64,000 nt of DNA from Lachnospiraceae bacterium AB2028 (lineage in GTDB: Bacteria; Bacillota; Clostridia; Lachnospirales; Lachnospiraceae): NCBI GenBank assembly GCA_000621425.1, contig JHYJ01000006.1, forward strand, positions 124,001 through 188,000. The letters are read 5' to 3'. A program made the translations under genes and the position numbers. Shown piece by piece: positions 17,988 to 27,488 of the stretch; the stretch's first letter is position 1; each line of letters starts with the position of its first letter. The notes under the pieces are model-generated. The model did not search any database, had not been told where the DNA came from, and saw only the letters and a program-made list of their open reading frames with translations.

Positions 17988-19071
17988 TTTTGTAGATGGC
18001 GCACTGACTTTATATCTCGAGGGACGCATTGATTCCGGAAATATTTCACAGATGGAATCTGAGATAATGGATGTCATTAATCTTATAGATAATGTAGAGA
18101 TTTCTTTTGATGTTGAAAAGCTGGACTATATATCCAGTGCAGGCCTCCGTACTTTACTTAAAGTAAAAAAACAGGCCCAGAAGAATGTAAAGATTGTTAA
18201 TGTATCTGATGAAGTGTTTGATATATTCAATGTCACCGGTTTCGATAATATTTTTGAGATAGAAAGACAGATGAGAAAGATCTCTCTGGATGGCTGTAAG
18301 AAGATAAGCTCGGCATTAAATGGCGAGATATACAAGCTGTCTGATGATGAGGTCTTTAAACTTTATGGTAAGGATATCTCCCTCAATGAAATAAAGAAGG
18401 AGAGGAGTTATGCCCAGACGGCGCTTGCCTGCGGGGTGCCTACCCTTATTCCTTATGATGTGGTGAGATGTGAACAGGGCTACGGAATAGTATTTGAAAA
18501 AGCGGAAATGTCTTCACTGGCATATCTTATAAAACAGAATCCTGATAAGCTTAAAGACTATGCAGCAATGCTTGGAAATCTTTTAAGGGAACTGCATTCA
18601 ACACAGATCCCGGCAGATAAGCTTCCTGATATCAAAGACAGATACAGGGAGTGGCTGTCAGTAATAGATGATCCGGATGACAGCAGCCTACAGGTCTTTA
18701 TGAATCTTATATCATCCATTCAGGACAGCCAGACATATGTGCATGGTGATATCAATTTAAACAGTGTCATGGTTCAGGGAGATGAACTGCTGCTGCTTGA
18801 TATGTCCGGAAGTGCCAGGGGACATGGTATTTTTGATTTACAGGCACTGTTTGCGTCGCTGGTGGCACTGGAAAGGAAAACTCCGGGGTACTGCAAGGAT
18901 ACTTTCGGGCTCCCGGCAAATGTATGCGTAAAATTCTGGAATGTTTTCTTTGATGCCTATATGGAACACAAAGAACAGGAGATCAATTCCATGAATGAGC
19001 TCCTTGCGAAAACTTTTGTTCTTAAGGAAAAGGTACTGCTCGGGCTGGAGCAGAAGAACAGGACTTTTTGA
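17977..19071 (+). CDS. STAS domain fused to an aminoglycoside phosphotransferase-like kinase
   Basis: A 364-residue fusion. Residues 1-~95 form an anti-sigma-factor-antagonist (STAS) domain, with the phosphorylatable Ser in KLDYISSAGLRTLLKVKK. Residues ~115-360 are an APH/choline-kinase fold: the Brenner loop is YVHGDINLNSVMV (about residue 253-265) and the metal Asp is in LLLDMSGSARGHGIFDL (about 274). It resembles the TIGR02172 group. The kinase could phosphorylate a small molecule or a protein, with the STAS part as a switch or docking site. I chose the ATG at 17977 because GGGAGGAACTG precedes it; the upstream in-frame ATG at 17932 would cost a long overlap. Confidence 0.83.
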   Translation: MKSDFVDGALTLYLEGRIDSGNISQMESEIMDVINLIDNVEISFDVEKLDYISSAGLRTLLKVKKQAQKNVKIVNVSDEVFDIFNVTGFDNIFEIERQMRKISLDGCKKISSALNGEIYKLSDDEVFKLYGKDISLNEIKKERSYAQTALACGVPTLIPYDVVRCEQGYGIVFEKAEMSSLAYLIKQNPDKLKDYAAMLGNLLRELHSTQIPADKLPDIKDRYREWLSVIDDPDDSSLQVFMNLISSIQDSQTYVHGDINLNSVMVQGDELLLLDMSGSARGHGIFDLQALFASLVALERKTPGYCKDTFGLPANVCVKFWNVFFDAYMEHKEQEINSMNELLAKTFVLKEKVLLGLEQKNRTF

Positions 19072-19076
19072 TAAAT

Positions 19077-19114
19077 AAAGCGTTCTGCTGATTGGCGGGA
19101 TGCTTTTTTTTTTT
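19077..19114 (+). terminator. Intrinsic terminator after the STAS-kinase gene
   Basis: AAAGCGTTCTGC (19077-19088) pairs with GGCGGGATGCTT, with G-U pairs, and is followed by about ten T. Confidence 0.8.
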
Positions 19115-19126
19115 GCTTTTAAAAAA

Positions 19127-19153
19127 TTAGCACTCACCACTTGACTTGGCTAA
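19127..19153 (+). promoter_or_regulatory. Half-degenerate CIRCE operator (HrcA site) before clpB
   Basis: The left arm TTAGCACTC (19127-19135) matches the CIRCE consensus perfectly. After exactly 9 bases the right arm reads CTTGGCTAA instead of GAGTGCTAA, keeping the terminal GCTAA. A -35 TTGACT (19141-19146) lies inside it with a weak -10 AAGATA at 19165-19170, so a bound HrcA dimer would block the promoter. Confidence 0.7.
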
Positions 19154-19235
19154 CAATTAGTGAGAAGATATCCCATGAAAGAGATGGGAGACCCTTTGGG
19201 GCCATTCCCATAGATGGAAAGTTTATTGCTGTAGT

Positions 19236-19266
19236 CTTTAGGCTGATAGCCTAAAGGAGAAGGGAG
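19236..19266 (+). promoter_or_regulatory. Perfect 9-bp hairpin next to the clpB ribosome site
   Basis: CTTTAGGCT (19236-19244) and AGCCTAAAG (19248-19256) form a perfect stem with a 3-nt loop. It ends 5 bases before the GGGAGG ribosome site (19262-19267 region) and takes in the first G of an AAAGGAG sequence. A second hairpin, ATGGGA with TCCCAT, lies upstream at about 19184-19213. The 5' leader may fold to tune translation with temperature or stability. This is inference. Confidence 0.4.
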
Positions 19267-19272
19267 GCAATT

Positions 19273-21855
19273 ATGAACATACAGAAATTTACGCAGAATT
19301 CAGTACTGGCAGTACAGAATACGGAAAAGATCGCATACGAATACGGAAATCAGGAGATTGAAGAAGAGCACCTGCTTTATTCTCTTTTAAAGCTGGATGA
19401 CAGCCTGATACTGAAGCTCATCGAAAAGATGGACATAAATACGGAACATTTTATAGGAAGGGTAGAGGATGCCCTTGAAAAGTGCGTAAAGGTTCAGGGA
19501 GGAGACCTTCGTTTCGGTAGATATCTGAACGAAGTCTTGAATAATGCCGAGGATGAAACTAAGGCAATGGGGGATGACTATGTTTCGGTAGAGCATCTTT
19601 TTCTTGCCATGATCAAAAAGCCGAACAAGGGCGTAAAGGCTATTTTTACTGAATACGGCATAACCCGTGACAGGTTCTTAGGTGTGCTTGCGCAGGTGCG
19701 GGGTAATCAGCGTGTGACATCTGACAATCCTGAAGCAACCTATGACACCCTGGAGAAATACGGTCAGGACCTTGTGGAAAAGGCTAAGAACCAAAAGCTT
19801 GATCCTGTAATCGGAAGGGACGCCGAGATAAGGAATGTTATAAGGATCCTGTCCAGAAAGACTAAGAACAATCCCGTACTCATAGGTGAGCCGGGCGTGG
19901 GCAAGACGGCGGTGGTTGAAGGTCTGGCACAGCGTATAGTGATGGGAGATGTTCCCGGTGGATTAAAGGATAAGAAGATCTTTTCACTTGATATGGGTGC
20001 CATGGTGGCCGGTGCGAAGTATAGGGGAGAGTTTGAGGAGAGACTTAAAGCCGTGCTGGAGGAAGTAAAGAAATCTGAAGGCCAGATCATACTCTTCATA
20101 GATGAACTGCATACCATAGTGGGTGCAGGCAAGACGGAAGGATCCATGGATGCGGGAAACATGCTGAAACCCATGCTTGCAAGGGGAGAGCTCCATTGTA
20201 TCGGTGCAACAACACTTGATGAGTACCGCAAGTATATAGAAAAGGATCCTGCCCTTGAGAGGCGTTTCCAGCCGGTGCTTGTAAACGAGCCGACAGTGGA
20301 GGATACGATATCCATATTAAGGGGCTTAAAGGACCGCTATGAGGTATACCACGGCGTAAAGATTCTTGATAATGCCCTGGTGGCTGCGGCAACCCTGTCT
20401 GACAGATATATAACCGACAGGTTCCTTCCGGACAAGGCCATAGACTTGGTGGATGAAGCCTGTGCCATGATAAAGACAGAGCTGGATACCCTGCCTACAG
20501 AATTGGATGAAAAGCAGCGCCGCATACTGCAGATGGAGATAGAGGCAGCTGCCCTTAAAAAGGAAGATGACAACTTAAGCAGGGAGAGGCTGGATGACCT
20601 TCTTAAGGAACTGGCTGAGGAAAAGGAAATCTTTGCCAACGAGAAGGCCCAGTGGGAAAACGAAAAGAGTGCAGTGGACAAGCTCTCGGTTATCAGGGAA
20701 AACATTGAATCCGTAAATAATGAGATTCAGATAGCACAGCGTGAAGGCAATTTGGAGAAAGCCGCAGAACTAACATATGGCAAGTTGCCTGAACTTAAAA
20801 AGCAGCTGGAGATAGAGGAAGAGCAGGCAGGAAAGCGGGAGACAAGGCTTGTGCATGAAAATGTTTCAGAGGATGAAATCGGCCGTATAGTGTCCAGATG
20901 GACAGGAATACCCGTCAGCCGTCTTAATGAGTCTGAGCGAAATAAGACTCTGCACTTAGATGAGCAGCTTCATAAGAGAGTGGTAGGCCAGGATGAAGCT
21001 GTCATGAAAGTGAGCGAAGCCATAATGCGTTCAAAGGCAGGCATAAAGGATCCCGGCAAGCCCATAGGTTCCTTCCTTTTCCTTGGACCTACAGGTGTAG
21101 GTAAGACTGAACTTGCAAAGACCCTGGCGGATGCGCTTTTTGATGACGAGAAAAACATGGTCCGCATCGATATGAGTGAATATATGGAGAAACACTCTGT
21201 ATCAAGGCTGGTTGGAGCACCTCCCGGATATGTGGGTTATGACGAGGGCGGTCAGCTCACTGAGGCAGTCAGGAGAAAGCCCTATTCCGTAGTGCTTTTT
21301 GATGAGATCGAGAAGGCACATCCGGAAGTATTTAATATCCTTCTGCAGGTGCTGGATGACGGCCGTATAACTGACTCCCAGGGACGGATGGTGGATTTTA
21401 AGAATACCATAATCATTATGACATCAAATATAGGTGCCACATATCTGCTTGACGGTATAAAAGAGGACGGCTCGATTTCGGAAGAAGCCGAAGAGGCAGT
21501 GTCCGGACTTCTGAAGAACCATTTCCGGCCGGAGTTTTTAAACAGGCTGGATGAGATCATAATGTTCAAGCCACTTACAAAGGATAACATAAGCGGTATC
21601 GTGGATCTCATAATGAAGTCGCTGAATGACCGTCTTGCTGACAGGGAGCTTTCCGTAGAACTTTCGCCGGAGGCAGCGGAATTTATCGTTGAGGACGGTT
21701 TTGATCCGGCATACGGTGCAAGGCCGCTGAAGAGATATATCCAGAAAACAGTAGAAACGCTTGCCGCAAAGCTTATCCTGTCGGGAAATGTTTCCACCGG
21801 GGACACTATAGTCATTACATTAAAGGACGGAGAACTGGAGGCAGAAAAAAAATAA
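19273..21855 (+). CDS. clpB: ATP-dependent disaggregase ClpB
   Basis: Hsp100 chaperone that pulls proteins out of aggregates together with DnaK. The 860 residues include the N-terminal Clp repeat domain (1-150), AAA+ domain 1 with Walker [10 protein letters not shown] at about 205 and Walker [10 protein letters not shown], a coiled-coil middle domain (about 410-530; [17 protein letters not shown]) typical of ClpB, and AAA+ domain 2 with GPTGVGKTE at about 605. It ends with the canonical small domain ([15 protein letters not shown]). Control by HrcA is suggested by the CIRCE-like site. The ribosome site is GGGAGG with 5-base spacing. Confidence 0.97.
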   Translation: MNIQKFTQNSVLAVQNTEKIAYEYGNQEIEEEHLLYSLLKLDDSLILKLIEKMDINTEHFIGRVEDALEKCVKVQGGDLRFGRYLNEVLNNAEDETKAMGDDYVSVEHLFLAMIKKPNKGVKAIFTEYGITRDRFLGVLAQVRGNQRVTSDNPEATYDTLEKYGQDLVEKAKNQKLDPVIGRDAEIRNVIRILSRKTKNNPVLIGEPGVGKTAVVEGLAQRIVMGDVPGGLKDKKIFSLDMGAMVAGAKYRGEFEERLKAVLEEVKKSEGQIILFIDELHTIVGAGKTEGSMDAGNMLKPMLARGELHCIGATTLDEYRKYIEKDPALERRFQPVLVNEPTVEDTISILRGLKDRYEVYHGVKILDNALVAAATLSDRYITDRFLPDKAIDLVDEACAMIKTELDTLPTELDEKQRRILQMEIEAAALKKEDDNLSRERLDDLLKELAEEKEIFANEKAQWENEKSAVDKLSVIRENIESVNNEIQIAQREGNLEKAAELTYGKLPELKKQLEIEEEQAGKRETRLVHENVSEDEIGRIVSRWTGIPVSRLNESERNKTLHLDEQLHKRVVGQDEAVMKVSEAIMRSKAGIKDPGKPIGSFLFLGPTGVGKTELAKTLADALFDDEKNMVRIDMSEYMEKHSVSRLVGAPPGYVGYDEGGQLTEAVRRKPYSVVLFDEIEKAHPEVFNILLQVLDDGRITDSQGRMVDFKNTIIIMTSNIGATYLLDGIKEDGSISEEAEEAVSGLLKNHFRPEFLNRLDEIIMFKPLTKDNISGIVDLIMKSLNDRLADRELSVELSPEAAEFIVEDGFDPAYGARPLKRYIQKTVETLAAKLILSGNVSTGDTIVITLKDGELEAEKK

Positions 21856-21961
21856 TAAAATTTTTATAATTTTTGCAATAAAAAACATGCCGGATGGATT
21901 ATCTCTACAGAAAGCGGAAAACGGTAGACACCGGATATTTGTAAAAGGGAGGTAATGGCCT

Positions 21962-22153
21962 ATGAAGATCTTAGTTGCTTGTGTATTATGGACAATGCTG
22001 GTACTGCTTATGTCATCACAGGGCAGCCTGTTTGAAAAGAAGGACAAAATGGTGCATAATACAAAGGGTAAGGACAAGGATGGCAATGTGATACCATTCA
22101 CCCTCCTGGGGACTGACTTAAATGAAGTAGAGGATATGAGGAAACCGGTATGA
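21962..22153 (+). CDS. Small membrane-anchored hypothetical protein (63 aa)
   Basis: Starts with a hydrophobic stretch (KILVACVLWTMLVLLMSSQG) that is either one membrane segment or an uncleaved signal, followed by a short charged tail. The start is preceded by GGGAGG, about 10 bases upstream, which is slightly long. Its TGA overlaps the ATG of the pseudouridine synthase gene (ATGA), which supports translation. I do not recognise a family. An out-of-frame ATG at 21955 lies closer to the ribosome site but opens only a very short frame. Confidence 0.5.
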   Translation: MKILVACVLWTMLVLLMSSQGSLFEKKDKMVHNTKGKDKDGNVIPFTLLGTDLNEVEDMRKPV

Positions 22154-22950
22154 GAATTGACAGATTTCTGTCTGATATGGGATATGGAACACGCTCGGAG
22201 ATAAAGAAAATGATAAGATCCGGGCGTGTTTATTTTTGTGATAAAGTCTGCAAGGATCCGGGGATGAAGGTGGCTGAGACAGATGTGCTCATGGTGGTTC
22301 CTGATGGGAACCTAAAAAAACGTGGAGTTGTCAAAGCATCGGCAGATGATGGCAGCGCTGACATGGATATGGAGAATCAGGATGGTTTTGTGGTAAAATA
22401 TGAGCCGTATCAGTACTTTTTGCTAAATAAACCGGTGGGTGTAGTGAGTGCTGTTACCGACCCGATACATCAGACTGTAGTAGATATCTGCAAGGGATAC
22501 GGTGTCAGGGATGATATTTTCCCGATAGGGCGGCTTGACCTTGATACAGAGGGGCTGCTGCTTTTGTCAAATGATGGCAAACTTTCCCATGACCTGCTGA
22601 CACCGGGGAAACATGTGGAAAAGGAATATGAAGCTGTGCTGGAACATCCGGCGGAAGAAACGTTAGCAGAGCTTTTTGAAAGCGGCATAGATGTGCCGGC
22701 ATCAGAAAAGGGGAATGATGCTTTCACGGCGCTGCCGGCAAAGCTTGAAATATGCAGTGAAGACAGGCTGACAGTGAGAATTACCATAAATGAGGGTAAA
22801 TACCATCAGGTAAAGCGGATGTTTGAAACTGTCGGAAACAGAGTGGTTCACCTGAAACGGCTTAGGATGGGGAATCTGGTGCTGCCGGAGAATCTGCAGT
22901 CCGGGAAATATATAAAGATCGATAAAGACCGGCTGTTGGAAATGCTGTAA
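22150..22950 (+). CDS. RsuA-family rRNA pseudouridine synthase
   Basis: A 266-residue enzyme that isomerises uridine in rRNA. It has an N-terminal S4 RNA-binding domain (RIDRFLSDMGYGTRSEIKKM) and a catalytic domain with the Asp in PIGRLDLDTEGLLLLSNDG (about residue 130). It then has TPGKHVEKEYEAVL and the closing INEGKYHQVKRMFETVGN. These match the RsuA/RluB/E/F branch; the 16S U516 enzyme is the most likely assignment. A 25-residue insert between S4 and the catalytic domain (about 58-83, rich in Asp and Met) is not usual. It overlaps the small membrane gene before it. Confidence 0.92.
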   Translation: MRIDRFLSDMGYGTRSEIKKMIRSGRVYFCDKVCKDPGMKVAETDVLMVVPDGNLKKRGVVKASADDGSADMDMENQDGFVVKYEPYQYFLLNKPVGVVSAVTDPIHQTVVDICKGYGVRDDIFPIGRLDLDTEGLLLLSNDGKLSHDLLTPGKHVEKEYEAVLEHPAEETLAELFESGIDVPASEKGNDAFTALPAKLEICSEDRLTVRITINEGKYHQVKRMFETVGNRVVHLKRLRMGNLVLPENLQSGKYIKIDKDRLLEML

Positions 22951-23022
22951 CGCTACTACAAGGCAGTGCTATGTGGGATAATGTTTGGATCGCCGCAGAT
23001 ATGCGGCAGAAAGCGTAAAGAG

Positions 23023-24270
23023 ATGAAAGAAAGACAGTATGTTTCAGCGACGGAGCGTTTCCTTAAATATGTATCCATGGATACCCAGTCAGACCCACAT
23101 TCTGAAAATTATCCCAGTACGGAAGGGCAGAAGGAACTGCTTAACCTTCTTCGGGATGAATTGATAGGGATGGGCGTTTCTGATGTGCGGCAGGATAAAA
23201 AGTATTCCTGTGTCTATGCCACGATTCCATCGAATATGCCGGAAAAGACAGTGACTTCAGTAGGCTTTATTGCCCACACGGACACATCCGATGCCATAAG
23301 CGGAAAAGATGTCAGGGCACGGATAATAGGTGATTTTGACGGAAATGACATAGTTCTGAATGAAGAAAAGAATATAGTGACAAAAATGTCTGACTTTCCG
23401 GAGATGAAGAGGCTTAAAGGAAAGAGTCTTATTGTTACGGACGGAACAACGCTGCTTGGGGCTGATGACAAGTCAGGCGTTACGGCGATAATGGAGATGG
23501 CGGAATATTTCTGTCAGCACCCGGAAGAAAAACATGGGAATATCTGCATCGCATTTACAGCAGACGAAGAGACCGGCCGTGGAACAGACTATTTTGACAT
23601 ACAGGGCTTTGGCGCTCATTTTGCATATACTGTAGATGGGGATATGCTGGGGGATCTGGCAGGAGAGAATTTCAATGCTGCCAATGCAGTAGTTACAGCA
23701 AACGGCTGCAGTGTACATCCCGGTGATGCATACGGCAAGATGAAAAATGCATCAGGAATACTGCAGGAATTTGACAGGCTCCTGCCGCAGAAGGAAAGAC
23801 CGGAGCATACAAGGGACAGAGAGGGGTTCTATCATCTCTGTGAGATTAAGGGCAGCGTGGAAGAAGCTATTGCTGAGTATATCATCAGGGATCATGATGA
23901 TGATATTTTTGAAGACCGCAAGAAAGTTTTTCTGGCAGCAGCAGCTGAAATAAATAAAAAATACGGTGAAGGAACTCTTGTCGTAAATCTGGAGGATTCA
24001 TATTATAATATGAAACGCCGCCTGGATTCGCATCCGGAAGTGATGGATAATGCGAGAAAGGCTATGCGGAAACTGGGGATAGAAACGATAGAAAAGCCCA
24101 TAAGGGGCGGTACTGACGGTGCACGGCTTTCTTTCCTGGGACTGCCCTGTCCGAATCTTGGAACCGGCGGTGGAAATTTCCACGGAAGGCATGAATTTCT
24201 CTGCGTAGATGAGATGGAACAGACTATTGAACTTTTAAAGCAGATAGCGAGGGAATATGCGTCAGAATAA
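23023..24270 (+). CDS. pepT: Peptidase T (tripeptide aminopeptidase)
   Basis: Cytoplasmic dizinc M20 exopeptidase that removes the N-terminal residue of tripeptides, 415 residues. Motifs are GFIAHTDTSD (first zinc site), LGADDKSGV (bridging Asp), FTADEETGRGTDYFD (catalytic Glu-Glu), PIRGGTDGARLS and the final zinc His in GGNFHGRHEF. The substrate-specific dimer-lid region is present. I chose the ATG at 23023 because the protein then starts like known PepT (ERQYVSATERFLKYVSMDTQ); an in-frame GTG at 22966 would add 19 unsupported residues. The ribosome site is weak. Its end overlaps the next gene by 14 bases. Confidence 0.95.
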   Translation: MKERQYVSATERFLKYVSMDTQSDPHSENYPSTEGQKELLNLLRDELIGMGVSDVRQDKKYSCVYATIPSNMPEKTVTSVGFIAHTDTSDAISGKDVRARIIGDFDGNDIVLNEEKNIVTKMSDFPEMKRLKGKSLIVTDGTTLLGADDKSGVTAIMEMAEYFCQHPEEKHGNICIAFTADEETGRGTDYFDIQGFGAHFAYTVDGDMLGDLAGENFNAANAVVTANGCSVHPGDAYGKMKNASGILQEFDRLLPQKERPEHTRDREGFYHLCEIKGSVEEAIAEYIIRDHDDDIFEDRKKVFLAAAAEINKKYGEGTLVVNLEDSYYNMKRRLDSHPEVMDNARKAMRKLGIETIEKPIRGGTDGARLSFLGLPCPNLGTGGGNFHGRHEFLCVDEMEQTIELLKQIAREYASE

Positions 24271-25261
24271 AATAAGTATAAAATATATTTTTCCGTGCAT
24301 GCTTTTAGTGTGCATGATGTTATTTACTGCTTGCGGTAAGGACAGCAGGATAATACTTACGACCGGTTTTGATGATGATGAGATATTCAGATTAGAAGGT
24401 GTGTCCTGTTACAAGCCGGAGGTGATGGTTTACCTGACTACCATGCAGAACCAGTATGAGTCAGCCTTCGGTGAGCAGATCTGGAAGACAGAGACCGGCG
24501 GCATTACTCTGGAGGACAGCGTAAAACAGACTGTCCTGGCAAGACTTGCCAAGATAAAGATGATGAATATTATGGCGGCCAGCTATAAGCTTGAACTTAC
24601 CAAGGAACAGGAGCAGAGAGCCGTACTGGCAGCGGCAAATTATTATTCATCGCTTTCAGATGCGGAAAAGTCGGCCTTCGGTGACATAAAGGAGAGCGAT
24701 ATCTGCAATATGTATAAGGAATATGCGCTTGCAGACAGTCTCTATGATTACCTGACTGCTGATGTAAATGTGGAGATAAGTGATGATGAAGCCCGGACAA
24801 TTACAGTAGAACAGATAAAAGTGGCAACTTATGATGAAGGACAGCAGATACTGAGTGATTTGCGGGATGGCGCAAGTTTCGATGAGCTGGCTATGTCGAG
24901 GAGCCTGTCGGAGGATCTGATAGTTTCATTCCATAAGGGGGATACAGAGGAGGCAAAAGAGAATGCCTGCTTTAATCTGGGTGAGAAGGAAGTCAGTCTG
25001 GTAACAGAGTGTTCGGATGGCTATTATATATTTAAATGTCTCAATACCCTTGACCGTGAAAAGACGGATAACAGAAAGGCAGAGATACTGGAACAGAGAA
25101 GGCAGGAGGCTTTTGATGCGGCATACAATTCCTTTATGGAAGGAAAGCGCTGTTATCTTAACGAAGAAGCCTTTGAAGCAATAGAATTTGTAGGTGGCGG
25201 CGAAGTAGACACCATGGACTTTTTTGATGTATATGAGCAGACCGTTGGTGCTGCAAAATAA
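24257..25261 (+). CDS. Lipoprotein with SurA-N/parvulin-like features (possible peptidyl-prolyl isomerase)
   Basis: A 334-residue exported lipoprotein: the signal peptide ends MLLVCMMLFTACGK with the lipobox Cys near residue 26. The middle (50-170) is helical, as in SurA/PrsA chaperone domains, including LEDSVKQTVLARLAKIKMMN. From about 175 a parvulin-like region starts with ITVEQIKVATYDEGQQILSD, then DGASFDELAMSRS and DGYYIFKCLN. The layout is that of PrsA-type foldases that help secreted proteins fold outside the membrane. Catalytic parvulin residues are not all clear, so it may be a chaperone only. It starts inside the pepT end. Confidence 0.75.
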   Translation: MRQNKISIKYIFPCMLLVCMMLFTACGKDSRIILTTGFDDDEIFRLEGVSCYKPEVMVYLTTMQNQYESAFGEQIWKTETGGITLEDSVKQTVLARLAKIKMMNIMAASYKLELTKEQEQRAVLAAANYYSSLSDAEKSAFGDIKESDICNMYKEYALADSLYDYLTADVNVEISDDEARTITVEQIKVATYDEGQQILSDLRDGASFDELAMSRSLSEDLIVSFHKGDTEEAKENACFNLGEKEVSLVTECSDGYYIFKCLNTLDREKTDNRKAEILEQRRQEAFDAAYNSFMEGKRCYLNEEAFEAIEFVGGGEVDTMDFFDVYEQTVGAAK

Positions 25262-25283
25262 GCTGTTTCCCATTGAAATATCC

Positions 25284-25312
25284 TTGTTTTTGGGTGTGCC
25301 ACAGTATATAAT
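25284..25312 (+). promoter_or_regulatory. Strong predicted promoter before the DUF4190 gene
   Basis: TTGTTT (25284-25289), a 17-base spacer, then TATAAT (25307-25312). The start codon is 44 bases further on, with AAGGAG in between. Confidence 0.75.
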
Positions 25313-25355
25313 AAGGGCGTTGTGTGATCGGACGCAGAGGCATAAGGAGTTAAAA

Positions 25356-26006
25356 ATGGATCAGAATCAGAATTATACCCCTAACTTTAATCCGGGTTAT
25401 GACTCGAATATGAATAAAGCGGTTCCGGAAAAAGCCGGTCCTTCGGGATTAAGTATAGCGGCGCTTATTTTTGCTTTTCTGTTATCGCCCATAGGCCTTA
25501 TCCTTGGTATTGTAGATCTGTTCAAAAAGGACGGAAGAACCAAGGGACTTTCAATAGCTGCGATCATTACTTCGTTAATTATGGGCTTTGTCAGCCTTAT
25601 AGTATGTGCGGTGCTTTTGGCGGTTATGTATCCCCAGGTCGTAAGATATGAGCAGAAGTCCTATATCTCATCTGATATGCAGCTTTGCGAGACTGTAAAG
25701 CTGGCTGTTACTACTGCAATGATGGATCCTGATGTTGTTACCGGAAGTAATCCGGGACTGCCTCCTTATGATGAATGGGTATATGTAGCGGATATAGATG
25801 ATGACACTGATTTTGGAAAGACAGTTGAGGAGTATATAGGACGGGATATTGATGAAATAGAAGGAAATATATTGTCTTCCTATGGTGGCGGGCATGCCAG
25901 CGGAATCCAGTTCAGGATAAATAACGGTAATGATGTTGAAGTAAGGATAGAGAATTCCGATGACGGAAACGGAAACCAGATATCGGCAGGCATTTATAAT
26001 TATTAA
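25356..26006 (+). CDS. DUF4190-type membrane protein
   Basis: A 216-residue protein. A short polar, Asn/Gln-rich N-terminus is followed by two membrane segments at about 28-100 (GLSIAALIFAFLLSPIGLIL, then GLSIAAIITSLIMGFVSLIV) separated by a charged turn DLFKKDGRTKG. This duplicated hairpin is the DUF4190 signature. The ~110-residue C-terminal tail is Gly/Asp-rich with no recognisable fold and is probably outside the cell. I used the ATG at 25356 after AAGGAG; the upstream in-frame extension runs through the promoter and is not real. Function is unknown. Confidence 0.8.
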   Translation: MDQNQNYTPNFNPGYDSNMNKAVPEKAGPSGLSIAALIFAFLLSPIGLILGIVDLFKKDGRTKGLSIAAIITSLIMGFVSLIVCAVLLAVMYPQVVRYEQKSYISSDMQLCETVKLAVTTAMMDPDVVTGSNPGLPPYDEWVYVADIDDDTDFGKTVEEYIGRDIDEIEGNILSSYGGGHASGIQFRINNGNDVEVRIENSDDGNGNQISAGIYNY

Positions 26007-26066
26007 GTAGTGTTATTGATTGCAAAGAATGCAGTGAAATAAATTATAAAAACAGGAGGAAAACAA

Positions 26067-27305
26067 ATGTATTCAATGGAAGAGTTAAAAGCAGTGGATC
26101 CCGAGATCGCGGCTGCCATCGAGAAGGAATTTGACAGACAGAACGACCATATCGAGCTCATTGCTTCAGAGAACTGGGTAAGCCATGCTGTAATGGCTGC
26201 AATGGGCAGTGTTATGACTAACAAGTATGCGGAGGGCTATCCCGGAAAGCGTTACTACGGCGGATGTGAAAACATGGACGTTGTAGAGACTCTTGCCATT
26301 GAGCGTGCTAAGGAAGTGTTCGGATGCACTTATGCAAATGTTCAGCCCCACTCAGGCGCTCAGGCTAACCTGGCAGTACAGTTCGCAATCTGTCAGCCCG
26401 GTGACACCATCATGGGTATGAACCTTGATCACGGTGGACATCTTACACACGGAAGTCCGGTTAACATCTCCGGTACATATTTCAACATTGTTCCTTACGG
26501 CGTAAATGATGAAGGTTTCATCGATTATGACAAGCTTCGTGAGATAGCTATCGAGTCAAAGCCTAAGATGATCATTGCCGGTGCATCTGCTTATGCAAGG
26601 ACTATTGACTTCAAGAAGTTCCGCGAGGTCGCTGACGAGGTTGGCGCAGTTCTTATGGTTGATATGGCTCACATTGCAGGCCTTGTTGCTACAGGCCTTC
26701 ATCCCAGCCCTATCCCTTATGCTGATGTTGTTACTACAACTACACATAAGACTCTTCGCGGACCCAGAGGCGGACTTATCCTTTCAAGCGAGGAGAACGC
26801 TAAGAAGTTTAAATTCAACAAGTCTGTATTCCCCGGAATCCAGGGCGGACCTCTTATGCACGTTATTGCTGCAAAGGCTGTATGCTTTAAGGAAGCTCTT
26901 TCGCCTGAATTCAAGACATACTGCCAGGGCATAGTTGACAATGCACAGGCCCTTTCCAAGGGGCTTATGAGCAGAGGCGTGAAGATCGTATCCGGCGGTA
27001 CTGACAATCACCTTATGCTGGTTGACCTTACAGCTCAGAACCTTACAGGTAAAGAAGTTGAGGCATGGATGGATGAGGCACACCTTACTGCTAACAAGAA
27101 CACAATTCCTAACGATCCTCAGAAACCCAATGTTACCAGCGGTATCCGTCTTGGTACACCTTCAGTTACCAGCCGTGGCATGAACACAGAGGATATGGAC
27201 AAGATCGCTGAGGCTATTGCTGAGATCGTAAATAAGAAGGAAGAAGGAATCCCTGCTGCAAGAGCAATCGTAGCAGATCTTACAGCAAAGTATCCGCTTA
27301 AGTAA
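26067..27305 (+). CDS. glyA: Serine hydroxymethyltransferase
   Basis: PLP enzyme that converts serine and tetrahydrofolate to glycine and 5,10-methylene-tetrahydrofolate. The 412 residues carry the family marks: [55 protein letters not shown], and the PLP-lysine motif [19 protein letters not shown]. The codon use (frequent CTT, GCT, GGC) is more biased than that of its neighbours, typical of a highly expressed gene. A strong site (AGGAGGAAAAC) precedes the ATG. No glycine riboswitch is seen upstream. Confidence 0.98.
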   Translation: MYSMEELKAVDPEIAAAIEKEFDRQNDHIELIASENWVSHAVMAAMGSVMTNKYAEGYPGKRYYGGCENMDVVETLAIERAKEVFGCTYANVQPHSGAQANLAVQFAICQPGDTIMGMNLDHGGHLTHGSPVNISGTYFNIVPYGVNDEGFIDYDKLREIAIESKPKMIIAGASAYARTIDFKKFREVADEVGAVLMVDMAHIAGLVATGLHPSPIPYADVVTTTTHKTLRGPRGGLILSSEENAKKFKFNKSVFPGIQGGPLMHVIAAKAVCFKEALSPEFKTYCQGIVDNAQALSKGLMSRGVKIVSGGTDNHLMLVDLTAQNLTGKEVEAWMDEAHLTANKNTIPNDPQKPNVTSGIRLGTPSVTSRGMNTEDMDKIAEAIAEIVNKKEEGIPAARAIVADLTAKYPLK

Positions 27306-27344
27306 TAAGCAGGATCCCGGCTGAAATGAAATAAAATGTAAATT

Positions 27345-27375
27345 AAAAGCTGTCGCATCTGCGGCAGCTTTTTTA
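27345..27375 (+). terminator. Intrinsic terminator of glyA
   Basis: AAAAGCTGTCGCA (27345-27357) pairs with TGCGGCAGCTTTT across a 2-nt turn, and the run of T continues. Confidence 0.9.
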
Positions 27376-27411
27376 TTTGCGGAAACAGGGCATAGTCTTT
27401 TACCGAAAATA

Positions 27412-27440
27412 TTGACGTTTTCTTTAATTTATGTTAACTT
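27412..27440 (+). promoter_or_regulatory. Predicted promoter of the phosphodiester glycosidase gene
   Basis: TTGACG (27412-27417) with TAACTT (27435-27440) at 17 bases, or TTAACT at 16. The start codon is about 50 bases further on. Confidence 0.5.
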
Positions 27441-27488
27441 AAGCGGTGGAATAAATAAACAATATTTTGCGATTAAACATAGGTTCTT

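Noticed and set aside
22990-23010. Terminator before pepT
   Set aside because: A 6-bp GCCGCA/TGCGGC hairpin is present, but it has no T-run and is inside the possible 5' extension of pepT.
26010-26066. Promoter of glyA
   Set aside because: TATAAA at 26045 lacks a -35 at a workable spacing (TTGCAA gives 19, TTGATT gives 23). I could not support a promoter with confidence.
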